This document shows positions 31,363 through 39,324 of a DNA stretch of 64,000 nt, in pieces. Where the stretch lies: assembly GCF_023544665.1 (NCBI RefSeq), contig NZ_JAMJFL010000012.1, positions 124,001-188,000 of the forward strand, in the 5' to 3' direction. The position numbers were made by a program, and so were the translations under genes. Each line of letters starts with the position of its first letter. Within the stretch, counting starts at the first letter, position 1. The DNA comes from Streptomyces sp. YS415. GTDB lineage: Bacteria > Actinomycetota > Actinomycetes > Streptomycetales > Streptomycetaceae. A model generated the notes under the pieces. The model searched no databases and was not told the origin of the DNA. It worked only from the letters and a program-made list of their open reading frames with translations.

Positions 31363-33450
31363 TCAATGGGCTGCTGCGGTGATCCGCTCCGGTTCCTTCG
31401 GGGGTACGGGGGGCGCGGGCTCCTTGGACAGGGCGCCCGGCCACCACAGCGTGCGGCGCAGGGCGACGCTGGCGCTGGTCACCAGGTAGGTGCGGACCAG
31501 GAAGGTGTCGAGGAGCACGCCGACCGCGATGACGAAGCCGAGCTCGACGAGCTGCACCATCGGCATGCTGGTGAGCACCGCGAAGGTGGCGGCGAGGACC
31601 AGTCCCGCGGAGGCGATGACCCCGCCCGTGGTGCGCAGCGCGGTGAGCGCGGCCGGGACGGGTTCGGCGCCGTTCAGGGACTCCTCGCGCATCCGGTGCA
31701 TCAGGAAGATGCCGTAGTCGACGCCGAGGGCGACCAGGAAGACGAAGGAGAGCAGTCCGAGCCCCGGATCCGTGCCCTCGAACCCGAACACCGGCCCGAA
31801 GACGAGCCCGCCGATGCCGAGGGCGGCGGCCCACACGGCGACCACGGCCGTCACCAGGATCAGCGGCGCGACGATCGAGCGCAGCAGCGCGACCAGGATG
31901 AGGAACACGGACACCAGCACGATCGGCACGACGATCATCCGGTCGCGGGCGTTGGTGTCCTTCAGGTCGATCTGCTCGGCGCTCGGTCCGCCGACGTAGG
32001 AGCCGTCGAGCCGGTCGCGCAAGGCCTCGATGGTCGCGGTCTCCCCCGCGGACTGCGGCGCCGAGGCGGCGAGCACGGAAATCTCGGTCCAGCCGTCTCC
32101 GGTACGTCCGGGTGCGGCGCTGTCGACTCCCTCGGTGCCGCGGATGCCGGCGAGGGTGGCCTCGGCGCGGTCGGCCGGGGTGATGACGGTGATGGCCTGG
32201 GTGGAGCGCTCGGGGTAGGCGGCCGCGAGCGTCTGCATGGCGGCGACCGCGTCGGGCTTGCTGGTGAAGGAGTCCTCCTGCTTGAGGGTGCCGGGCAGGT
32301 TGAACGTGCCGAGCGCGAGCGCTCCGAGGAGCAGGGCGCCGCCGACGAGCACGGTCACCGGCCGGCGTCCGGCGGAGCTGCCCATCGCCGCGAACAGCGA
32401 CCGGCGGGCCTTGGGGGTGCTGCCGTGGCGCGGGATCAGCGGCCAGAACACGCGCCGCCCGAGCAGCACCAGGACGACGGGGAGCAGCGTCAGCATGGCG
32501 ACGAGCGCGCACAGCACCCCGACGGTGCCGAGCGGCCCCATGCCCCGGCTGGAGTTGAGATCGGCGGCGAGCAGGCAGAGCAGTCCGGCGGCGACGGTCC
32601 CGGAGGAGGCGAGCACGGCGGGCCCGCAGCCCCTGAGCGCGGCGGCCATGGCGTCGTACGGCCGCTCGATGCGGCGCAGTTCCTCGCGGTAGCGGGCGAC
32701 GAGCAGCAGGGCGTAGTCGGTGCCCGCGCCGAAGACGAGGATCGTCATGATCCCGGAGCTCTGGCCGGACACGGAGGTGCCGAACCACTGGTTGAGCCCG
32801 TAGGCGACGGCCATGGACAGGTAGTTGGCGACCCCGGCGACGACCAGCGGCACCAGCCAGAGGAACGGGCTGCGGTAGATGACGATCAGCAGCAGCGCCA
32901 CCACGGCGACGGTGGTGTAGAGCAGGGGCCCGTCGAGGGAGTTGTAGACCTCGGCGGCGTCGGTGGCGAGGGCGCCCTCGCCTCCCACCTCCACGCTCAG
33001 CCCGTCGCCGCCCCGGGCGACGTCCCGCACGTCGTTGACGAGCTCGTCGCGGGCCTTCTCGTCGGTGCCGGGCTCGTTGCTGGCGACGGGGTACATCAGG
33101 GTGGTGCCGTCCTCGGACGGCACTCCGGCGGGCTCACCGGTCAGCCGGTGCGCCCCGGCGATCTCGGCGATCTGATCGGCGGCGGTGGCCTTGTCGGCGT
33201 CCGTGAGCCCGCCGTCCCGGTGGTAGACCACGATCATCTGCGTGGTCTCGCCGCCGGGGAGCTGCTCCTGGATCCTGGCGACCTGGGTGGAGTCGGCGCC
33301 GGCCGGCAGATAGTCCACGGCCCGGTCCCGCTGCACATCGGCGAGTTGCGAGGCGAACGGCGAGGCGATCGCCAGCACGACAATCCACAGCCCGAGCACG
33401 AGCCAGGGAATGCCCCGCCGCCGTCGTACGGATGTTCTTGCGGCCCCCAT
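31363..33450 (-). CDS. MMPL/RND family transporter
   Basis: A 695-residue export protein of the MmpL type in the RND superfamily. It has the duplicated topology of one N-terminal helix, an extracytoplasmic loop, five to six helices, and a repeat of the same. The membrane region of the first half includes SSGIMTILVFGAGTDYALLL, and the second half GLLSFVFLVALGVDYGIFLM, both with the family GxDY motif that carries protons. Substrates of the family are lipids, siderophores or antibiotics; none can be assigned here. GGAGGGG precedes the ATG. It lies upstream of a two-component system. Confidence 0.93.
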   Translation of the reverse strand: MGAARTSVRRRRGIPWLVLGLWIVVLAIASPFASQLADVQRDRAVDYLPAGADSTQVARIQEQLPGGETTQMIVVYHRDGGLTDADKATAADQIAEIAGAHRLTGEPAGVPSEDGTTLMYPVASNEPGTDEKARDELVNDVRDVARGGDGLSVEVGGEGALATDAAEVYNSLDGPLLYTTVAVVALLLIVIYRSPFLWLVPLVVAGVANYLSMAVAYGLNQWFGTSVSGQSSGIMTILVFGAGTDYALLLVARYREELRRIERPYDAMAAALRGCGPAVLASSGTVAAGLLCLLAADLNSSRGMGPLGTVGVLCALVAMLTLLPVVLVLLGRRVFWPLIPRHGSTPKARRSLFAAMGSSAGRRPVTVLVGGALLLGALALGTFNLPGTLKQEDSFTSKPDAVAAMQTLAAAYPERSTQAITVITPADRAEATLAGIRGTEGVDSAAPGRTGDGWTEISVLAASAPQSAGETATIEALRDRLDGSYVGGPSAEQIDLKDTNARDRMIVVPIVLVSVFLILVALLRSIVAPLILVTAVVAVWAAALGIGGLVFGPVFGFEGTDPGLGLLSFVFLVALGVDYGIFLMHRMREESLNGAEPVPAALTALRTTGGVIASAGLVLAATFAVLTSMPMVQLVELGFVIAVGVLLDTFLVRTYLVTSASVALRRTLWWPGALSKEPAPPVPPKEPERITAAAH

Positions 33451-33572
33451 CAGACGGGCCCCCCTCCGGTGCGGTGTCTGGGTCGTCTCCAGACTCCCGG
33501 CGCGAAGGGCCGTGTTCGTCGGGCGGAAGGGCGAGTCGGACCGTACATCCGGGGGTGGCGGAAAACCGCTGA

Positions 33573-33588
33573 TACTCCCCGGGGAGTA
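33573..33588. promoter_or_regulatory. 16-bp perfect palindrome upstream of the MMPL gene
   Basis: TACTCCCCGGGGAGTA, a palindrome without spacer, ends exactly at the stop codon of the TerB-like gene and lies 122 bases before the MMPL start. It could be an operator or, as RNA, a minimal terminator. The rest of the 138-base gap contains a second weak inverted repeat (GTCTGG ... CCAGAC near 33476-33494). Confidence 0.35.
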
Positions 33589-34284
33589 CTACGACGGAGT
33601 ACGGGCCGCCGCCAGCAGCCGGGTCACGTCGTCCCCGCAGATCGTCAGCGCCGCGCCCACGGTGCTCAGGACCTCCCGCTCGGCGGGGGTGTACGGGCCG
33701 TCCGCGAGGGCGATGCGGGCGCCCTGGAGGAGGATCGACTCGCGGCCGGCGGGGGCCAGGTGCGGGGCGAGGGGGTCCAGGGCCTCGTGGAGCTCTATGG
33801 CCAGGCCCGCTCCGCAGGGTTCGCCCCCGACGCGGCCGGTGTCGGCGGCCAGGGCCTCGACGAGGGCGTCCAGCTGCTCCTCGGTGCAGTCGTCGAAGCC
33901 GGCGGCGCGGACCGCGCAGGCGGCCGTCTCCAGGGCCGTACGGGCGCAGGAGCCGCCCGCGGCGAGGACGGCGAGGGCGACGGTGTGGACGGCGTCGCGG
34001 AGCATCGCGGAGAAGCGGGTGGTGGTGGGGTGGTCCAGGACGTCGGTGCCGAAGTGGCGGCGGCAGGCCGCGCACTCCACGACGGGGCCGGTCTCCCCGC
34101 GCGGCAGCACCGGTACGCCCAGCAGGGTGAAGCGGCGCCGCCCGGTCAGCCGCTGGTAGTTGCGGTCGCCTCCGCAGCCGGGACAGAAGAACTCGCCGTC
34201 ACCGACGGCCGTCCACGCGGTCCCGGTGCCCAGGATGCGGGCAGGCCTCGCGGCACGGCCGTTTCGTCCCCGTCCTGGCAGCAC
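33589..34284 (-). CDS. Zinc-ribbon protein with TerB-like domain
   Basis: A 231-residue cytoplasmic protein. An N-terminal zinc ribbon is formed by FFCPGCGGDRNY and ECAACRRHFG, followed by a TerB-like helical domain that includes AGFDDCTEEQLDALVEALAA and ESILLQGARIALADGPYTPA (acidic, metal-binding-type helix). TerB domains accompany tellurite resistance and membrane-stress systems, but no other ter genes are present, so a resistance role should not be assumed. The GTG at 34284 is chosen because GGAGG lies six bases upstream; an in-frame ATG 19 codons earlier has none. Confidence 0.8.
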   Translation of the reverse strand: MLPGRGRNGRAARPARILGTGTAWTAVGDGEFFCPGCGGDRNYQRLTGRRRFTLLGVPVLPRGETGPVVECAACRRHFGTDVLDHPTTTRFSAMLRDAVHTVALAVLAAGGSCARTALETAACAVRAAGFDDCTEEQLDALVEALAADTGRVGGEPCGAGLAIELHEALDPLAPHLAPAGRESILLQGARIALADGPYTPAEREVLSTVGAALTICGDDVTRLLAAARTPS

Positions 34285-34330
34285 GTCGCACCTCCGCGTG
34301 ACCTCGCGGCAACATCGCCGCGCTTGCGTG

Positions 34331-34360
34331 ATGTTAGCCACATCTCGCCGACCTAGTCAG
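34331..34360 (-). promoter_or_regulatory. Candidate promoter of the TerB-like gene
   Basis: On the minus strand CTGACT and TAACAT are separated by 18 bp; transcription from about 34324 would give a 40-base leader with a ribosome-binding site. An inverted repeat AACATC ... GATGTT (34311-34335) overlaps the -10 element and the start point and may be an operator. Confidence 0.45.
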
Positions 34361-34416
34361 CACCTTGGACGAGACCTTTCCGTGACCTGCACGGGGATTG
34401 GCCGGTATACGACGAT

Positions 34417-34446
34417 CCCCGCCCGTCGGAGGTACGACGGGCGGGG
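34417..34446. terminator. Terminator downstream of leuA
   Basis: Perfect 12-bp stem CCCCGCCCGTCG / CGACGGGCGGGG with a six-base loop. It is followed by CTTTTC on the plus strand, so the better U-tract faces the plus direction; it should still block leuA transcription entering the TerB-like gene. Confidence 0.75.
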
Positions 34447-34474
34447 CTTTTCAACGCCGGGCAGGGCAGCGCCG

Positions 34475-34545
34475 GTAAGGGGCGCGGGGAACTGCGCGAC
34501 CGGCCACGACGGCGCAGCAGTCGCCCCACGACCTGACGCGGCAAT
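34475..34545. repeat. Dispersed Streptomyces intergenic repeat
   Basis: GTAAGGGGCGCGGGGAACTG followed by CGCGACCGGCCACGACGGCG resembles a short sequence that, from memory, recurs in intergenic regions throughout Streptomyces chromosomes. It lies between the leuA stop and its terminator and contains no coding character. Confidence 0.55.
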
Positions 34546-34547
34546 TC

Positions 34548-36269
34548 CTAGCGCGCAGCCCTGTTCACGGCGGAGACGACCGCCTTCAGCGAGGCCCGCG
34601 TCGTGTTCGCGTCGATCCCGATGCCCCACAGCACCTTGCCGTCGATCGCGCACTCGATGTACGACGCGGCCTGCGCGGACGCGCCCTCGCTCATCGTGTG
34701 CTCCTGGTAGTCCAGCAGGCGCACGTCGATGCCGATGGACTGCAGGGCGTCGAAGAAGGCCGAGATCGGACCGTTGCCGGTACCCGTCAGGACGGTGTCC
34801 TCGCCGTCGACGGTCGCCTCCACGCGCAGCACGTCCACACCGTCGGTGTCGGTCGTCGACTGCCCGTTCCTGACCTGGATCCGGCCCCAGGGGTTCTCGG
34901 GGTTGGGCAGGTACTCGTCCTGGAAGACCGACCAGATCGCGGCGCCGGTCACCTCGCCGCCCTCGGCGTCCGTCTTCGCCTGGATCAGCCGGGAGAACTC
35001 GATCTGCATCCGGCGCGGCAGGTCCAGCTTGTGGTCGTTCTTCAGGACGTACGCGATACCGCCCTTGCCGGACTGCGAGTTGACCCGGATGACCGCCTCG
35101 TAGGAGCGGCCGACGTCCTTGGGGTCGATCGGCAGGTACGGCACCGCCCACTCGATGTCGTCGACGGTGACGCCCTTGGCGGCCGCCTCGGCCTCCATGG
35201 CGTCGAAGCCCTTCTTGATGGCGTCCTGGTGGGAGCCGGAGAAGGACGTGTAGACCAGGTCGCCCACGTACGGGTGGCGCGGGTGGACCTCCATCTGGTT
35301 GCAGTACTCCCACGTGCGACGGATCTCGTCGATGTCGGAGAAGTCGATCTGCGGGTCGACGCCCTGCGAGAACAGGTTCATGCCCAGGGTGACCAGGTCG
35401 ACGTTGCCGGTGCGCTCGCCCTGTCCGAACAGGCAGCCCTCGACGCGGTCGGCGCCGGCCATCAGCGCCAGCTCGGCGGCCGCGACGGCCGTACCGCGGT
35501 CGTTGTGCGGGTGGATCGACAGGCAGACGTGCTCGCGGCGGGACAGGTTGCGGCCCATCCACTCGAAGCGGTCGGCGTGCGTCGACGGCGTCGAACGCTC
35601 CACGGTGGCGGGCAGGTTGAGGATGATCTCGCGGCCCGGGCCGGGCTGGTAGACGTCCATCACCGCCTCGCAGACCTCCAGCGCGAAGTCCAGCTCGGTG
35701 TCGGTGAAGATCTCGGGGCTGTACTGGTAGCCGAACTCCGTCTCCGGGCCCAGCAGCTTCTCGGCGTACTCCATGACCAGGCGGGTGCCGTCGACGGCGA
35801 TCTGCTTGATGTCGTCCCTGGAGCCGCGGAACACCACCCGGCGGAAGACCGGCGCGGTGGCGTTGTACAGGTGGACGGTGGCCCGCCTGGCGCCCTTCAG
35901 GGACTCCACGGTGCGCTCGATCAGGTCCTCGCGGGCCTGGGTCAGTACGGAGATCGTGACGTCGTCGGGGATGGCCCCGGGCTCCTCGACGATCGACCGT
36001 ACGAAGTCGAAGTCGGTCTGGCCGGAGGCGGGGAAGCCGACCTCGATCTCCTTGTAGCCCATCTTGACCAGCTGGTCGAACATCCGGCGCTTGCGCTCGG
36101 GCGACATCGGGTCGATCAGTGCCTGGTTGCCGTCGCGCAGGTCGGTGGAGAGCCAGCGGGGAGCGGTGGTGATGCGCTTCTCCGGCCAGGTGCGGTCCGG
36201 GATGTCGACCTGCTCGTAGCGGCCGTACTTGTGGATCGGCATGGAACTGGGCTGCTGGCGGTTCGCCAT
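34548..36269 (-). CDS. leuA: 2-isopropylmalate synthase
   Basis: First committed step of leucine synthesis: acetyl-CoA plus 2-ketoisovalerate to 2-isopropylmalate. 573 residues, the long actinobacterial form. The catalytic barrel shows LRDGNQALIDPMSPERKRRM, the metal-site HPHNDRGTAVAAAELALMAG region (seen as CLSIHPHNDRGTA), and the C-terminal leucine-sensing LeuA dimer domain begins after about residue 430 (TDGVDVLRVEATVDGEDTVL). GAGGAG precedes the ATG. A leucine-rich leader peptide and hairpin upstream indicate attenuation, alongside feedback inhibition by leucine at the C-terminal domain. Confidence 0.97.
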   Translation of the reverse strand: MANRQQPSSMPIHKYGRYEQVDIPDRTWPEKRITTAPRWLSTDLRDGNQALIDPMSPERKRRMFDQLVKMGYKEIEVGFPASGQTDFDFVRSIVEEPGAIPDDVTISVLTQAREDLIERTVESLKGARRATVHLYNATAPVFRRVVFRGSRDDIKQIAVDGTRLVMEYAEKLLGPETEFGYQYSPEIFTDTELDFALEVCEAVMDVYQPGPGREIILNLPATVERSTPSTHADRFEWMGRNLSRREHVCLSIHPHNDRGTAVAAAELALMAGADRVEGCLFGQGERTGNVDLVTLGMNLFSQGVDPQIDFSDIDEIRRTWEYCNQMEVHPRHPYVGDLVYTSFSGSHQDAIKKGFDAMEAEAAAKGVTVDDIEWAVPYLPIDPKDVGRSYEAVIRVNSQSGKGGIAYVLKNDHKLDLPRRMQIEFSRLIQAKTDAEGGEVTGAAIWSVFQDEYLPNPENPWGRIQVRNGQSTTDTDGVDVLRVEATVDGEDTVLTGTGNGPISAFFDALQSIGIDVRLLDYQEHTMSEGASAQAASYIECAIDGKVLWGIGIDANTTRASLKAVVSAVNRAAR

Positions 36270-36325
36270 GATTGCGGGGCTCCTCAGGATGTCCGGAAGG
36301 ACGGCCGACGACGCAACGCGAAGCT

Positions 36326-36368
36326 CCGCGGGGAGGGAGTCGACCTGGACTACAGGCCCTCGCCGCGG
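36326..36368 (-). promoter_or_regulatory. leuA leader hairpin (attenuation structure)
   Basis: On the minus strand CCGCGGCGAGGG (36368-36357), inside the end of the leader ORF just after its leucine codons, can pair with CCCTCCCCGCGG (36337-36326) with a single mismatch, across a 19-base loop that contains the leader stop codon. A ribosome stalled on the leucine run would cover the 5' arm and prevent pairing. No U-run follows, so whether it terminates transcription or acts otherwise is unclear. Confidence 0.5.
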
Positions 36369-36409
36369 CAGCTAAGAAGAAGCAGCCCGAAAAGCATGAT
36401 GCGCAGCAT
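36350..36409 (-). CDS. leuL: leuA leader peptide (19 aa, Leu-rich)
   Basis: The peptide reads MLRIMLFGLLLLSCRGEGL: seven leucines in 19 residues, four of them consecutive, three of the four encoded by CTT, a rare codon in this genome. It lies 80 bases upstream of leuA on the same strand. This is the standard layout of a ribosome-mediated attenuator: leucyl-tRNA shortage would stall the ribosome at codons 9-12. The Shine-Dalgarno is weak (GGCGG). No TTA codon is used. Confidence 0.8.
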   Translation of the reverse strand: MLRIMLFGLLLLSCRGEGL

Positions 36410-36588
36410 GCTAGCCGAGCCGCCCGCGATGCTGCGGTGCGTATCAGTATGCGGGACCGTCGGGACGAACAGGACAAAAAGTGCGCCATACCACTCCGTG
36501 ACCGTCCGCCGGGCGCCTTGTCGGCACATTTCACCAATCATGGTGGCGGCTAGTGACACGGTCATCACGCAGTGCAATGGTGCCGGGC

Positions 36589-37662
36589 ATGACGACCAAC
36601 GGGGGCCATGAGCCCGTCTTCTGCACCGTCGTACCGCCCCATGTCCTCGACAAGCTCGCCCAGGCCGAGGACCCCCGGCTCGCCGGCCCGGCCCGCCGCA
36701 CCCTCCAGCGCGACGCCTACGAGCGCACCCACCGCCGGCTGACCACCGTGCTCGGCGCCCCCGCCGTCCCCCCGCCCCCCGGCGCCGAGCCCGGCACCCC
36801 GCGGCGCACGGTGTACGACGCCCGGCACGGCACCGGCCTGCCCGGCCGGAAGGTCCGCGCGGAGGGCGAGGAGCCCGGCAAGGACGCCACCGTCAACCGC
36901 GCCTACGCGGGCCTCGGCGCCACCTTCGAGCTCTTCCTCAAGGCCTACGCGCGCGACTCCATCGACGGCGGCGGGCTGCCGCTGGACGCGACCGTGCACT
37001 ACGACAAGGAGTACAACAACGCCTTCTGGAACGGCGAGCAGATGGTGTTCGGCGACGGCGACGGCGAGATCTTCCTCGACTTCACCATCCCCATCGACGT
37101 CATCGGGCACGAACTCGCCCACGGCGTCACGCAGTACACCGCGAACCTGACCTACTTCGGCCAGCCCGGCGCCCTGAACGAGTCGATGTCGGACGTGTTC
37201 GGCGCGCTCATCAAGCAGTACACGCTCGGCCAGACCGCCGCCGAGGCCGACTGGCTGATCGGAGCCGGGCTGCTCGCCCCGCGGGTGACGGGCAAGGCGC
37301 TGCGCTCCATGAAGGAGCCCGGCACGGCCTACGACGACGACGTCCTCGGCAAGGACCCGCAGCCCGCGACGATGGACGGCTACGTCCGCACCGGCCGCGA
37401 CAACGGCGGCGTGCACATCAACTCCGGCATCCCCAACCACGCGTTCTACCTCGCGGCCACCGCCCTCGGCGGCCACGCCTGGGAGCGCGCCGGCCAGATC
37501 TGGTACGACGTGCTGACCGGCGGCGAACTGAAGGCGCAGGCCCTGTTCGCCGACTTCGCCACCCTGACCGCCGCCGCCGCGAAGGCACGGTACGGCGACG
37601 GCAGCGAGGAACTCCGGGCGGTGCTCAAGGCGTGGGAACAGGTCGGGGTGCGCACCCTCTGA
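36589..37662 (+). CDS. Protealysin-like M4 metalloprotease
   Basis: Thermolysin-family zinc protease of 357 residues. There is no signal peptide and only a short propeptide (FCTVVPPHVLDKLAQAEDPR, residues about 9-28), the mark of protealysin-like enzymes that act inside the cell or leave it by a non-standard route. The zinc site is HELAH (in VIGHELAHGVTQY) with the third ligand in GALNESMSDVFG, and the M4 C-terminal domain has the catalytic His in NGGVHINSGIPNHAFYL. The ATG at 36589 is chosen; upstream GTG/ATG codons within 12 bases are alternatives, and no good Shine-Dalgarno is seen. Followed by its inhibitor gene. Confidence 0.93.
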   Translation: MTTNGGHEPVFCTVVPPHVLDKLAQAEDPRLAGPARRTLQRDAYERTHRRLTTVLGAPAVPPPPGAEPGTPRRTVYDARHGTGLPGRKVRAEGEEPGKDATVNRAYAGLGATFELFLKAYARDSIDGGGLPLDATVHYDKEYNNAFWNGEQMVFGDGDGEIFLDFTIPIDVIGHELAHGVTQYTANLTYFGQPGALNESMSDVFGALIKQYTLGQTAAEADWLIGAGLLAPRVTGKALRSMKEPGTAYDDDVLGKDPQPATMDGYVRTGRDNGGVHINSGIPNHAFYLAATALGGHAWERAGQIWYDVLTGGELKAQALFADFATLTAAAAKARYGDGSEELRAVLKAWEQVGVRTL

Positions 37663-37682
37663 TTCCGTACTAGACAGGTCCC

Positions 37683-37949
37683 ATGCGTATTCAGGTGAGG
37701 CGCACGGGCGGATTCGCGGGCATCGAGCGGCACGCCGAGGTGGACACCGCGGGCCGGCCCGACGCACCCGCGTGGCACGCCCTGGCCGAGCGGGCGGTCG
37801 CCGCGGGCCGGGGCACACCGCCCGTCGGGGTGCCCGACGGATTCGGCTACCAGATCACGGTGGACGGGAAGACCGTGTACTGCTCCGATCCCCGGCTGAC
37901 CGAGGAACAGCGCACGCTGATCAGCAGAGTGCTGAAGGAAGGCGCGTAA
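37683..37949 (+). CDS. Emfourin-type protealysin inhibitor
   Basis: An 88-residue cytoplasmic protein with the emfourin pattern: an N-terminal strand (MRIQVRRTGGFAGIERHAEV) and a C-terminal FGYQITVDGKTVYCSDPRLT followed by a short helix. Members of this family bind M4 proteases of the protealysin group and block the active site. It starts 20 bases after the protease stop on the same strand, the operon arrangement known for protealysin and emfourin. The pair probably controls where and when the protease is active. Confidence 0.85.
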   Translation: MRIQVRRTGGFAGIERHAEVDTAGRPDAPAWHALAERAVAAGRGTPPVGVPDGFGYQITVDGKTVYCSDPRLTEEQRTLISRVLKEGA

Positions 37950-37970
37950 CAGGTCATGGGCGCCGCGCCG

Positions 37971-37999
37971 TTGACACCCGTCACCCGGGTGCCGATGAT
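37971..37999 (+). promoter_or_regulatory. Promoter of the GH1 gene, probably leaderless
   Basis: TTGACA (37971-37976), 17-bp spacer, GATGAT (37994-37999); the ATG at 38007 lies seven bases after the -10 element, so the message should begin at the start codon. No ribosome-binding site is present. Confidence 0.55.
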
Positions 38000-38006
38000 C
38001 CGGCGC

Positions 38007-39317
38007 ATGGCGACTCAAGAGCACCCGATACCCCGGTTCCCGGCGGGCTTCCTGTGGGGCGTGTCGACGTCCGCGCACCAGATCGAGGGCGCGGCCGAGC
38101 TGCGCGGGCCGTCCGTGTGGGACGCGTTCACGGAGGTGCCGGGCCGGGTGAAGGACGGCTCGACGGCGGCGGTGGCCTGCGACCACTACCACCGCTACCG
38201 CGAGGACGTGGCGCTCCTGGCGGACCTCGGCGTGGGCGCGTACCGCTTCTCGGTCTCCTGGCCGCGGGTGAACTCCCGCGGCGGGCTGGACTTCTACGAC
38301 CGGCTGGTGGACGAGCTGTGCGCGGCGGGCGTCCGTCCGGTGTCCACGCTCTTCCACTGGGATCTGCCGGTCGGCCTGGACTGGCTGGAGCGGGACACCG
38401 CCGCCCGGTTCGCCGAGTACGTGTCGGTGGTGGCCGAGCGGCTCGGGGACCGCGTGCACAAGTGGATCACCCTCAACGAGCCCGCCGAGCACACCCTGCT
38501 GGGCCACGCCCTCGGCAGCCACGCCCCGGGCCGCCGCCTCCTGTTCGACGCGCTCCCCGTCGCCCACCACCAGCTGCTCGCGCACGGCCTGGCCGTACGG
38601 GCGCTGCGCGCGGCCGGGGTCGGGGACGTCGGGATCGCCAACTCCCACGCGCCGGCCTGGCCGGCCTCGCGCGAGCCCGCCGACGTGGAGGCGGCCGAGT
38701 TCTACGACGTCCTGCTCAACCGGCTGTTCGCGGACCCGGTGCTGCTCGGCGAATACCCGGCCGGGATCGCCGAGTTGATGCCGGGCGACGTCGAGGCGGA
38801 TCTGAAGGTGATCGGGGAGCCGGTCGACTGGTACGGCATCAACTACTACGCGCCGACCAGGGTGGGCGCCCCGCAGGGCACCGAGATCGAGTTCGGCGGG
38901 ATCACCATGCCCGCCGAACTGCCCTTCTCCGTGCGGGAGATCGAGGGCGTCCCGGTCACCGACTTCGGCTGGCCGGTGGTCCCCGAGGCGCTCACCGAGC
39001 TGCTCACCCACTTCCACGAGCGCTACGGCGACCGGCTCCCGCCCGTCGTCATCACCGAGAACGGCTGCTCCTACGAGGGCCTCGACGACCGGGACCGGAT
39101 CACCTACCTCGACGGCCACATCCGCGCCCTGCACCGGGCGACGGAGGCGGGTGTGGACGTCCGGGGCTACTTCGTCTGGTCGCTGCTGGACAACTTCGAG
39201 TGGGCGGAGGGGTACGCGCGCCGGTTCGGTCTCGTCCACGTCGACCGCGACACCCTGCAGCGGACCCCGAAGGCGTCGTACCACTGGTACCGGGACATGC
39301 TCCGGTACCAGGGCTGA
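38007..39317 (+). CDS. Family 1 glycosidase (beta-glucosidase type)
   Basis: A 436-residue retaining glycosidase. The catalytic acid/base Glu is in WITLNEPAEH (about residue 158) and the nucleophile Glu in VVITENGCSYEG (about residue 350); the N-terminal FLWGVSTSAHQIEGA and the C-terminal GYFVWSLLDNFEWAEGYARRFG are standard GH1 signatures. No signal peptide, so it acts on imported beta-glucosides or related disaccharides in the cytoplasm. The length is slightly short of the usual 450-480. No transporter or LacI regulator is adjacent, unlike typical cellobiose operons. Confidence 0.93.
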   Translation: MATQEHPIPRFPAGFLWGVSTSAHQIEGAAELRGPSVWDAFTEVPGRVKDGSTAAVACDHYHRYREDVALLADLGVGAYRFSVSWPRVNSRGGLDFYDRLVDELCAAGVRPVSTLFHWDLPVGLDWLERDTAARFAEYVSVVAERLGDRVHKWITLNEPAEHTLLGHALGSHAPGRRLLFDALPVAHHQLLAHGLAVRALRAAGVGDVGIANSHAPAWPASREPADVEAAEFYDVLLNRLFADPVLLGEYPAGIAELMPGDVEADLKVIGEPVDWYGINYYAPTRVGAPQGTEIEFGGITMPAELPFSVREIEGVPVTDFGWPVVPEALTELLTHFHERYGDRLPPVVITENGCSYEGLDDRDRITYLDGHIRALHRATEAGVDVRGYFVWSLLDNFEWAEGYARRFGLVHVDRDTLQRTPKASYHWYRDMLRYQG

Positions 39318-39324
39318 CGCGCCC

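Noticed and set aside
33589..34284. Tellurite resistance operon
   Set aside because: Only one TerB-like domain is present, fused to a zinc ribbon; no terC, terD or terZ-type genes are nearby.
31297..34356. 1019-codon open frame antisense to the MMPL and TerB-like genes
   Set aside because: Low-complexity Gly/Glu/Gln/His sequence without homology; the minus-strand genes have intact motifs.
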